From JAEZVV01 sp036652035 (GTDB lineage: Bacteria > Pseudomonadota > Gammaproteobacteria > Burkholderiales > Burkholderiaceae_F), in assembly GCA_036652035.1 (NCBI GenBank), contig JAVVWR010000026.1:1-38099 (forward strand): 38,099 nucleotides of DNA, read 5' to 3'. A program made the position numbers and the translations under genes. Positions within the stretch are counted from its first letter, which is position 1, and each line of letters starts with the position of its first letter. Positions 7,964 through 14,805 of the stretch are shown in pieces. The notes under the pieces were generated by a model. It saw only the letters and a program-made list of their open reading frames with translations. It did not search any database and was not told where the DNA came from.

Positions 7964-7984
7964 CAGCGCGTCAGCAAGCGGGCG

Positions 7985-7990
7985 ATTATA
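7985..7990 (-). promoter_or_regulatory. -10 box of the tRNA-Ser(UGA) promoter
   Basis: A perfect TATAAT on the minus strand is followed by the GC-rich discriminator CGCCCGC, the arrangement of stringently controlled stable-RNA promoters. No convincing -35 box lies at 16-18 bases. The predicted start near 7978 would leave a leader of about 55 bases. Confidence 0.55.
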
Positions 7991-8049
7991 GGCAGACCTG
8001 CCGATGCGCGCTGTGCGGCTTTACCGCAGTGCCCCGGTGTTGCGGGAAA

Positions 8050-8514
8050 TCAAGGCCGCGTGGCGCCGAGTTGACGCCGCGCCTGCGCCAGCCTGGCCTC
8101 GAGGTAACCCTCATAAAAACCCGCCGTATCCGATCCCAGCAACGCGTCGGCGAGCGGCTCACCCCGAGCGTCGAGCAGCAGGACGGCGGGCACGGCACGA
8201 ACGCCAAGCCCGCGAGCAAACTCCGCCTCGGTCGTCGCCCGTCCCTGGGCATCAACTAAGCGAGCGCGGCTGCTGATGTCGACCTCTCGCACCAGAGCGC
8301 CCGCCGCCAGGCGCGGCGCGAGGTAATGCGAGCGCACCTGCTCGCAGTGCGGGCAGCCCGGGGTCGTGAACAACACGATCAAGGGCTCGCCGCTCTGGCG
8401 GATCGGCGCCGCGAGCGGGCGCAGATCCGCCAGCCGCGGCAAGCCGCCGGCCGCTGCGGCAGTGCCGATGGCGGCTGCCGCGAGCAGGCCGAGCAGAAGA
8501 CGTCGCCGCCGCAT
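8050..8514 (-). CDS. Thioredoxin-fold periplasmic protein of the sox operon (SoxW-like)
   Basis: This 154-residue protein has an arginine-rich N terminus and a hydrophobic stretch (residues 5-22), giving a Sec signal or membrane anchor. A thioredoxin fold follows with the active site GCPHC (Cys54/Cys57) in LFTTPGCPHCEQV and a cis-Pro loop AVPAV (Pro109). It starts 4 bases after the soxB stop and is the last gene of the sox operon. Sox-linked thioredoxins are thought to keep the SoxY carrier cysteine or other thiols reduced in the periplasm. SoxW identity is inferred from position and fold; a DsbC/DsbG-like role is an alternative. Confidence 0.75.
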   Translation of the reverse strand: MRRRRLLLGLLAAAAIGTAAAAGGLPRLADLRPLAAPIRQSGEPLIVLFTTPGCPHCEQVRSHYLAPRLAAGALVREVDISSRARLVDAQGRATTEAEFARGLGVRAVPAVLLLDARGEPLADALLGSDTAGFYEGYLEARLAQARRQLGATRP

Positions 8515-8518
8515 GCGA

Positions 8519-10234
8519 TCAGGCGTAGCCCGGGTTGCCCTTGGCGCCCTTGATGAGAGGTTCGTTGAGCTTGAGCGGCCGGATCACCTTCTGGTCGCGC
8601 AGATAGCTCGCCACGTAGTCCCACACCGGTTCACCCTTGGCGCCTTCGGCCACCGGCGCCCAGCCCGCCACCTTGTAGGTCTTGTTGGCTTCGATCGGCT
8701 TGCCGGCCAAGCGCATGTCGGTGATGCGACGGCCCATGGTCTGCACCGGGTCGATCGCGTACTGCAGGCCGCCCACACGAACCATGTCGCCGCCCTGTTG
8801 CAGGTAGGGGTCAGGGTTGAAGAGGTTGTCAGCCACGTCCTCGAGCACGGTCTTGATGGTCGCGCCACTCATCTCGGTGACCGTGCAGGCGGGATACGTG
8901 ATGGCGGTCTGGTCCATCAGGTGCTCCATCAGGATCGGCGTGTTGGGCAAGAGCGTCGTGCCCCAGCGGAAGCCGGGCGAGAAGGCGATCTCGGCACCGC
9001 GGGTCTTCATCAGCGCGTCGACGATCAGCTGGTCGAAACTGCCGTTGAAGTTGCCGCGGCGATAGAGCAGGCCTTCGGTGACGGCGAGCTTCTCGTTCAA
9101 CTTGCCCAGGTAAGGCGCCCTCACCTTCTTGATGAGAGCGTCCATCGCCGGGTCGGCCGGCAGCAGGTTGGCGAACACCGGCATCAGCTTGTAGCGCCAG
9201 TCGCTGATCTTGCCGCCCTTCACATCAAAGTCGAGCACGACCAGGAACTTGCCGTTGCTGCCGGCATTGCCCACCAGGGTCTTGCCGCCGGGATTGCTGA
9301 CGAGGGTCGGCGCCGGCATGCCGTCGTGAGTGTGGCCGCCGAGAATGGCGTCGATGCCGCGCACCCGGCTTGCCATCTTGAGGTCAACGTCCATGCCGTT
9401 GTGAGAAAGGACGACGACGACCTGCGCGCCCTTGGCGCGGCACTCGTCGACCATCTTCTGCATGTTCTCTTCCTGGATCCCGAAGGTCCAGTCGGGCACG
9501 AAGTAGCGCGGGTTGGCCACCGGCGTGTACGGGAAGGCCTGGCCGATCACGGCGACCTTGACCCCGTTCATCTCTCGCATCGAATAGGGCGAGAAGACCG
9601 GATCACCGAAGTCATTGGTCTTGACGTTCTGCGCCAGGAAATCGAGCTTGCCCTTGAAGTCCTTGTTGACGATCTCCTCGACCCGCTTGGCGCCGTAGGT
9701 CATCTCCCAGTGCGGGGTCATCATGTCCACGCCCAGCAAGAGGCTGGCGTCGACCATGTCCTGCGCGTTGGTCCACAGCGACGTGGCCGAACCCTGCCAG
9801 GTGTCGCCGCCGTCGAGCAGCAAGGCGCCCGGCCGGCTGGCCCGCATCTGCTTGATCAGCGTGGCGAGGTGGGCAAAGCCGCCCACCGCTCCGTAGGTCT
9901 TGGCGCCCTGGACGAAGTCGAGGTAGGTGAAGGCGTGCGCCTCGGCGGTGCCGGGCTTGACGCCAAAGTGCTTGAGCAAGGATTCGCCCACCAGGTGCGG
10001 CGGCTGGCCGATCGCGCCGCCCACGCCCAGGTTGACGCTGGGCTCGCGGAAGTGAATCGGCATCAGCTGCGCGTGGCAATCGGTAAAGTGCAGAAAGTGC
10101 ACATTGCCAAAGCGCGGCAGCTCGTACATCTTGGCCGCCGCCGCGGGGTTGGCGGCCAAGGCCTCGTGCGAGGCGATCGGCATGCCGACGGCCGCGGCCG
10201 CTGCCAGGACTTGAAGGAATTCTCTGCGCTGCAT
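8519..10234 (-). CDS. soxB: Thiosulfohydrolase SoxB
   Basis: This 571-residue periplasmic enzyme hydrolyses the sulfonate group from cysteine-bound thiosulfate on SoxY, releasing sulfate. A twin-arginine signal (QRREFLQVL, residues 2-10) leads to export in folded form, as expected for a dimanganese enzyme. Metallophosphatase-type metal ligands are visible: HFTDCHAQ (Asp52, His54), LLLDGGDTWQG (Asp141, Asp144), LSHNGMDVD (His278) and GGHTHDG (His301, His303). A 5'-nucleotidase C-terminal domain follows. A GGAG ribosome site lies 8 bases before the ATG. It lies 12 bases after the TlpA-like gene. Length and motifs fit SoxB well. Confidence 0.97.
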   Translation of the reverse strand: MQRREFLQVLAAAAAVGMPIASHEALAANPAAAAKMYELPRFGNVHFLHFTDCHAQLMPIHFREPSVNLGVGGAIGQPPHLVGESLLKHFGVKPGTAEAHAFTYLDFVQGAKTYGAVGGFAHLATLIKQMRASRPGALLLDGGDTWQGSATSLWTNAQDMVDASLLLGVDMMTPHWEMTYGAKRVEEIVNKDFKGKLDFLAQNVKTNDFGDPVFSPYSMREMNGVKVAVIGQAFPYTPVANPRYFVPDWTFGIQEENMQKMVDECRAKGAQVVVVLSHNGMDVDLKMASRVRGIDAILGGHTHDGMPAPTLVSNPGGKTLVGNAGSNGKFLVVLDFDVKGGKISDWRYKLMPVFANLLPADPAMDALIKKVRAPYLGKLNEKLAVTEGLLYRRGNFNGSFDQLIVDALMKTRGAEIAFSPGFRWGTTLLPNTPILMEHLMDQTAITYPACTVTEMSGATIKTVLEDVADNLFNPDPYLQQGGDMVRVGGLQYAIDPVQTMGRRITDMRLAGKPIEANKTYKVAGWAPVAEGAKGEPVWDYVASYLRDQKVIRPLKLNEPLIKGAKGNPGYA

Positions 10235-10246
10235 TGATTTCTCCGT

Positions 10247-10753
10247 CTATTTCTGACGCAAGTTCGGGGCAAAGCGCGCCAGCGCCGCCACGTCTTCTTC
10301 GAACATTTCGCCACCCTCGGCGTGGACGATCCGCCCTTCGCGGTCGACCACGAACACTTCGGGCAGGGTCTTTCGCTTGCCGAACCACAGGTCCGACTGC
10401 GCCCCGGCCATCGCCGCCGGGAAGCTGTACTGGTTGGATCGCAGGTAGTCGCGCACCGCCTCGGGGGTCTTGTCGATCGAGAAAGTGAGAACGACCAGCC
10501 CGGTGCCGGCGCTCTTTTCGTGCAGCCGCTGGAAGTACGGGTTCTGCTTCTTGCAGAACGGACACCAGGTAGCCCAGAACTCGACCACCACGGTCTTGCC
10601 CGCAAGGTCCGAAGCCTTGATCACGCGGCCATCGGCCAGCGTGATGTCGGACCAGGTGATGCGCTCCTGCGCCGCCACCGGCGCGAGCGATAGGACCAAA
10701 GCGAAGGCGAGCGCAAGCGCCAGCCCTGCACGCACGAGAAGGGATCGAATCAT
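10247..10753 (-). CDS. TlpA-like thioredoxin of the sox operon
   Basis: This 168-residue protein has a signal peptide or anchor (residues 3-28, ending APVAAQ). The TlpA/ResA-type fold shows the active site FWATWCPFCKKQ (Cys64/Cys67) and the cis-Pro segment TLPEVFVV (Pro131). The ATG at 10753 was chosen over a GTG 30 bases upstream because it gives a normal signal peptide and has AGGA before it. It sits between soxX and soxB. It probably reduces disulfides on SoxY, SoxA or haem apo-proteins; the exact partner cannot be read from sequence. Confidence 0.85.
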   Translation of the reverse strand: MIRSLLVRAGLALALAFALVLSLAPVAAQERITWSDITLADGRVIKASDLAGKTVVVEFWATWCPFCKKQNPYFQRLHEKSAGTGLVVLTFSIDKTPEAVRDYLRSNQYSFPAAMAGAQSDLWFGKRKTLPEVFVVDREGRIVHAEGGEMFEEDVAALARFAPNLRQK

Positions 10754-10812
10754 GGAAAGTCCTGCGAAGGAGTCGCCCGCCACACTCGCGCGCGGCGGGC
10801 TGTCGGGAGCGC

Positions 10813-11424
10813 CTACTGGTTGACGGGCGAAGCCGGGTCAAGCAGCAAGGCCATCACGTCCTTGATCTGCGCCTCGGTCAGGATCTTGGCGTCGCCGTAT
10901 CGCGGCATCTGCGAGCACGGGGTAAAGGCGTGCGAGTTCCAGATCTTGCCCCAGGTGTATTTCTGGATCGCCTCGGAATTGCCGCGCAGCTTGCCGTAGT
11001 GATGCAGGCTGGGGCCGATGTTGCCGTAGGCGATTTCCTTCTTGTCGATCTGGTGGCAGGCGTAGCAGTTGCCACCGTTGACCGTCTTCTCGTTGTCGCT
11101 CCACTGCATGCCGACGCCCGACTGGGCGATGCGCTCGCCCGACTGCCAGTCGCCGAGCAACTTGCCATCGGCGGGGTACTGGATGGTGGCAGTGGCGAGT
11201 TTTTCGATCAGCGCGCTCTGCTCTTTCGAGGGGTTGTCACGGGTAGCCGAGCAGATCGCCTGGGGTTCGCTCTGATCAAGGCGATCGAGCTTGGCGATCG
11301 AGCGCTCCGAAAACGAGCTCTTGATGACGGCGTCGGTTTCCTGCGGGGTGGGCGGGGTATAGACCGCGCAGCCCGCGAGCACGGCGGCGGCAAGGCCGGC
11401 GAGGATGAGGATGTTCTGGTTCAT
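10813..11424 (-). CDS. soxX: Cytochrome c SoxX, predicted lipoprotein
   Basis: This 203-residue protein is the small haem subunit of the SoxAX enzyme that attaches thiosulfate to SoxY. One haem site, CYACH (120-124), and a probable axial Met in CSQMPRYG (Met173) are visible. The N terminus reads MNQNILILAGLAAAVLAGC, with a lipobox LAGC at Cys19, so the protein should be lipidated rather than soluble. An N-terminal extension of about 85 residues precedes the cytochrome domain, as in the longer SoxX class. It starts 9 bases after the soxA stop with an AAGGA ribosome site. Confidence 0.93.
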   Translation of the reverse strand: MNQNILILAGLAAAVLAGCAVYTPPTPQETDAVIKSSFSERSIAKLDRLDQSEPQAICSATRDNPSKEQSALIEKLATATIQYPADGKLLGDWQSGERIAQSGVGMQWSDNEKTVNGGNCYACHQIDKKEIAYGNIGPSLHHYGKLRGNSEAIQKYTWGKIWNSHAFTPCSQMPRYGDAKILTEAQIKDVMALLLDPASPVNQ

Positions 11425-11433
11425 GGCCGGTCC

Positions 11434-12258
11434 TTAGCGCTTGATCGCGGGCGAGTCCATCGTGCCGCCGCTGGCGTTGACACCGAGGAAGGTGATCAGG
11501 TCCACCGAGGCCGGCGAGGTGAACTCCAAATAAGGGAAGCGCTGCTGCCGGAAGCAGTCGTTGAGCCGCCATTGCATGGTGCGCAGCGTGCCCTGGCTGA
11601 CCCGATACGCAGGCCACTGGGCAAAGGCCTTTTGCGCCGCGTCCTTCTGGGTGAGATTGGGCAGCTCCTGCAGGCGAATGCGTTGATCGTCGCGCGAGTG
11701 GCAGGTCGAGCAGGAGAAGTCGAAGGGGCCGCCCCGCATGTAGAAGAGCTGCTGGCCACGAGCAAACGCGGCGCGCTCCTTGGGGTGGTTCTGCGGCACC
11801 TCGATCTTGGCGCCGCGTGACTCCTCGACCACGTAAGCGGTAAGGGTCTCGACATCGGTCTGCCGTTGGCCGGCACCCGAATACGGATTTTTCTTGGCCT
11901 CGGCGGGCGTAAAGCCCTGCAGATTGCCCATGCACCAGACCAGGCGGGACTCGAAGTCCTGCACCGCGTCGGCGTCGGCGAAATAGCGCGGCAGCTTGGC
12001 GTAGGCGCCTTTCAGAACGCCCGGCCCCATGCCGATATCGCAAGCCTCAAGCGAGGCGTTCTTCGGGCCGCGCTTGGTCTTCCACAGTTCTTCGCCGCGC
12101 ATCACCACCAGTTCGGCGGGATTGCCGTCCTGAAGCATGGCGCGGTACTTGGCGATCTCATCCGCGGTATTGCTCTGGCCCAAAGCGGCGCTGGCGGCGC
12201 AAGCGCCCGCCGCCAGCACGAGGGCTCGCATGCTCAACCGGGCCTTGTGTTCAATCAT
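11434..12258 (-). CDS. soxA: L-cysteine S-thiosulfotransferase subunit SoxA, mono-haem type
   Basis: This 274-residue protein forms SoxAX with the next gene product and couples thiosulfate oxidatively to the SoxY cysteine. A Sec signal ends near residue 28 (ASAALGQ). The single haem motif is CSTCH (183-187), and Cys235 in RLNDCFRQQ is the expected cysteine ligand/persulfide site. The N-terminal domain keeps only a cysteine pair (Cys73, Cys109) where di-haem SoxA has a second haem. The start at 12258 was chosen for the signal peptide and the AGGAGA ribosome site; the longer open frame overlaps the DsrE-like gene. Confidence 0.96.
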   Translation of the reverse strand: MIEHKARLSMRALVLAAGACAASAALGQSNTADEIAKYRAMLQDGNPAELVVMRGEELWKTKRGPKNASLEACDIGMGPGVLKGAYAKLPRYFADADAVQDFESRLVWCMGNLQGFTPAEAKKNPYSGAGQRQTDVETLTAYVVEESRGAKIEVPQNHPKERAAFARGQQLFYMRGGPFDFSCSTCHSRDDQRIRLQELPNLTQKDAAQKAFAQWPAYRVSQGTLRTMQWRLNDCFRQQRFPYLEFTSPASVDLITFLGVNASGGTMDSPAIKR

Positions 12259-12322
12259 CGTCTGTCTCCTGGTTCGCCCCTCTGCGGGGGCTGGTGCTGC
12301 CGACCCGCTCGCGCCTGCGCGC

Positions 12323-12796
12323 TCAGGGACGCAGATACGAATAGCCTTCACGGAACTGCAGGCGCGCCGCCTCGGCAACTCCGGACGGAATGACGCTGAC
12401 CTCGGGATTGATCGTCGACGGATCGATCTTGCGCGAGGTAATGGTGTTGCGGCACAGGCGGAACTCGACACCACGCGCCTTGAGTTCACTGATGGCTGCG
12501 TCAAACGGAGCGCCGTTCTTGTCGGTGGCGCCCGCGAGCATGAAATCGATGCCGGGGCCGTTGCCGACCACGACGATGCGGGCCTGCGGGTCCGCCGCCA
12601 GGTGGTTGCGGATATTGCCCAGGCCGCGACCGGCTTCGTCGACGCCTTGGGTGAAGTGGTAGACCACCTTGACCGGCGCCTCGGCCGCCGCGGACGCCAC
12701 GGCCGCACGATCGCTGCGCGTCTGCGACACCGACGCACACCCGGCCAGACTCAGACCTGCGGCCACCACAACTCCCACCACCCTCGTCTTGCTCAT
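12323..12796 (-). CDS. DsrE-like lipoprotein of the sox operon
   Basis: This 157-residue protein has a lipoprotein signal (VAAGLSLAGC, Cys20) and then a DsrE/DsrF-type fold from about residue 42 (VKVVYHFTQGVDEAGRGLGN). The segment GVEFRLCRNTI places Cys115 where DsrE-family proteins carry their persulfide-bearing cysteine. It lies between soxZ and soxA in the same direction, so a periplasmic, membrane-tethered sulfur-carrier or accessory role in thiosulfate oxidation is likely. Activity has to be inferred. The family assignment rests on fold pattern and context, not on a database match. Confidence 0.8.
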   Translation of the reverse strand: MSKTRVVGVVVAAGLSLAGCASVSQTRSDRAAVASAAAEAPVKVVYHFTQGVDEAGRGLGNIRNHLAADPQARIVVVGNGPGIDFMLAGATDKNGAPFDAAISELKARGVEFRLCRNTITSRKIDPSTINPEVSVIPSGVAEAARLQFREGYSYLRP

Positions 12797-12847
12797 TGAC
12801 GTCTCCGCTGGAAGCGGGCCGTCGACGACGGCCCGCGCAGCGCCAGC

Positions 12848-13159
12848 TTAGTTGACCGTCGCTTCGTCGGTGCGGGTTTCACCCTTGCTGTCGACCCAGG
12901 TGACGATCAGCTTGTCGCCCTTGTTGGCGCCCTTGAACTTGAACTGCAGATACGGGTTCTTCGACACCGCCGGCCCCCACACCGCGTCGAGCACGGTCTT
13001 GCCGTTGTGCACCACCTTGACGGTCTGGATGTAGTGGGCGGGAACGATCTGGCCGGCGGCGTCACGGCGCTGGCCGGTTTCCATTTCGTGGCTCATCAGC
13101 ACGCGCACGTCGGTGCCGTCGGGCTGGGCGGTGGCGCGGATACGCATCGGATCAGGCAT
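12848..13159 (-). CDS. soxZ: Thiosulfate oxidation carrier subunit SoxZ
   Basis: This 103-residue, all-beta protein has no signal peptide. It pairs with SoxY and is presumed to be co-exported with it through the Tat signal of SoxY. Family features include RIRATAQPDGTDVRVLMSHEMETG near the N terminus (residues 6-29 as a block), the HYIQTV segment and the C-terminal GETRTDEATVN. An AGGAG ribosome site lies 6 bases upstream of the ATG. It lies 46 bases after soxY. Confidence 0.96.
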   Translation of the reverse strand: MPDPMRIRATAQPDGTDVRVLMSHEMETGQRRDAAGQIVPAHYIQTVKVVHNGKTVLDAVWGPAVSKNPYLQFKFKGANKGDKLIVTWVDSKGETRTDEATVN

Positions 13160-13205
13160 GGCTTACTCCTGTGAAACTTTTGAATTCGTTGAAGGTGAAG
13201 AAAAC

Positions 13206-13673
13206 TTAGCCGCCGCAGCCGCCCAGCGTGACCTTCACTTCCTTGGTGGTGAAGTAGTACTTGTTGTCGGCCTTGACCACCGCCGTCACATTCGAGGTCT
13301 GGCCCATCTTGATGCGGGTCGAGACCGTCGGTTCGGTGCCGGCGGGAAGGTTGAACCCGGCGGTCAGCGCGCTCGGGTTCTTTTCGACAAAGAGGTAGAT
13401 CGCCTGGGTGTCGGGGATCTTGCTCGTCACGCCCACCGGCACCACGGCGCCGTTTTCGGCGATGTCAGGCGCGGTGATGGCGATATCGGCGCTCTGGGTC
13501 GGCATCGCGCCGCCCATCGCCTTGATCGATTCGGCCATGGTCTTGGCGTCGAACGCGGCCTTGTTCCAGCCGGCGGCCTGCGCCAGCGCGTCTTCCATCG
13601 TGACGAGGCCGGCGGCCGCCATCAGACCAAAAACGCTGCTTGCCTTGAGAAAATCCCTGCGATTCGTGTTCAT
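13206..13673 (-). CDS. soxY: Thiosulfate oxidation carrier protein SoxY
   Basis: This 155-residue protein carries the sulfur intermediates on its C-terminal swinging-arm cysteine. The motif GGCGG ends the protein (Cys153). A Tat signal starts at residue 5 (RRDFLKASS). The start at 13673 has a good AGGAGG site and puts the twin arginine near the N terminus. An in-frame ATG 45 bases upstream (13718) also has a GAGGAGG site and would add 15 residues. It forms the heterodimer with SoxZ encoded next. Confidence 0.96.
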   Translation of the reverse strand: MNTNRRDFLKASSVFGLMAAAGLVTMEDALAQAAGWNKAAFDAKTMAESIKAMGGAMPTQSADIAITAPDIAENGAVVPVGVTSKIPDTQAIYLFVEKNPSALTAGFNLPAGTEPTVSTRIKMGQTSNVTAVVKADNKYYFTTKEVKVTLGGCGG

Positions 13674-13761
13674 TGCATAGCCTCCTGCGTGGCTTCCACC
13701 ATGTTGTGCTCTGTGCATGCCGCCTCCTCTTGGAGCGCGGCCTGTCCGCTTGACCCGACGA

Positions 13762-14805
13762 CTATTTGGCGCCGCCGAGAATCCATTGCGCCAGCGCTTG
13801 CGCGTCGGCTTCCTTGAGGCCGGCTTGCGGCGGCATGGGAATCGCTCCCCACACACCCGAACCCCCCTCTCGCATCTTCTTGACCAGATAGGCCTGCGCC
13901 TCGGGCTTGCCCTGGTACTTGGTCGCCACTTCGCGGTAGGCGGGCCCCACCACCTTGTTGGCCACGCCATGACAGGCAATGCAACCGTTGGCCTTGAGCA
14001 GGGCATCGGCATCGCCCCCGGCCGCGGGCGCCGCTGCCACCTGGGTCGCGCCCGCCTTGGCCGGCTCGTAAGCGGTGGTGTCGATGCCACGGATCGGGCC
14101 GATGGCGCGCTTTTGCTCGGCGAGGTTGCCGTGAACGTTGCGTGCGAACTCGGGCAGGATCGAGACGACCTTGGGCTCGCCCTTGAAGCAGTCGTTCATG
14201 CAGGAGAGGCCTTGAACGTCGGGCTTGCCCTTGACGCCGCGCATGCCGTGCTCGGTGGTGAAGCCGTTGCGGTTGGGCATGGGCAGCGAGACCAGGTTCT
14301 GGTCGCTCAACTCGAAGTCATCCGGAACGATGCCGTTGAGGTTGAGCACATAGGCGGTCACTGCGTACACCTGATCCGGCGTGAGCGACTGGGGGTTGGT
14401 CCAGGGCATCGCACGGAAGATGTAATCCCACAGCGTGGTGGCGTAGTTGAGCTTGTTGCCCAGGGTACGGATCTCGCCGCCGCGCAGGCTCTTGGCGCGC
14501 CCGGTCTTGAGATCGTCCTTTTCCACCCCGCCGGCGATGACGATGTAGTTGTTGCTCTCGCCGAAAGTGCCGTGGCAGGACGCGCACTGCGCATCGAAGA
14601 TTGCCTGGCCTTGCTCGACCGTGCCCCGGCCCTTCTTGACGCCGTGGCCGTCGGGCCGCACATCGATGTCCCAACCGGCAATCTGCGCCGGCGTGGCCGG
14701 CTTGCCAAATCCGAACTTGGGCGAATCACTCTGAGCCAGAGCCGCGCCGCTGAAGAGGGCCGCGCACGCGGCGGCCATCACGATGGTCTTATCCAAGCTG
14801 AACAC
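13762..14805 (-). CDS. soxD: Di-haem cytochrome c SoxD (sulfur dehydrogenase subunit)
   Basis: This protein (347 residues from the GTG start) accepts electrons from SoxC during oxidation of the SoxY-bound sulfane sulfur. Two c-type haem sites are visible, CASCH (74-78) and CIACH (275-279), separated by a long first domain. A signal peptide ends near ALAQS (residue 26). The GTG at 14805 has GGAGG six bases upstream and gives a signal peptide with a basic residue, but overlaps soxC by 17 bases; the alternative ATG at 14778 would shorten the signal. Ala-rich linker (about 250-265) joins the two haem domains. Confidence 0.92.
   Translation of the reverse strand: MFSLDKTIVMAAACAALFSGAALAQSDSPKFGFGKPATPAQIAGWDIDVRPDGHGVKKGRGTVEQGQAIFDAQCASCHGTFGESNNYIVIAGGVEKDDLKTGRAKSLRGGEIRTLGNKLNYATTLWDYIFRAMPWTNPQSLTPDQVYAVTAYVLNLNGIVPDDFELSDQNLVSLPMPNRNGFTTEHGMRGVKGKPDVQGLSCMNDCFKGEPKVVSILPEFARNVHGNLAEQKRAIGPIRGIDTTAYEPAKAGATQVAAAPAAGGDADALLKANGCIACHGVANKVVGPAYREVATKYQGKPEAQAYLVKKMREGGSGVWGAIPMPPQAGLKEADAQALAQWILGGAK

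Noticed and set aside
8366..10237. A 623-codon plus-strand frame opposite soxB
   Set aside because: It mirrors soxB exactly, is rich in His/Val/Leu/Arg as expected of antisense GC-rich codons, and shows no family motif.
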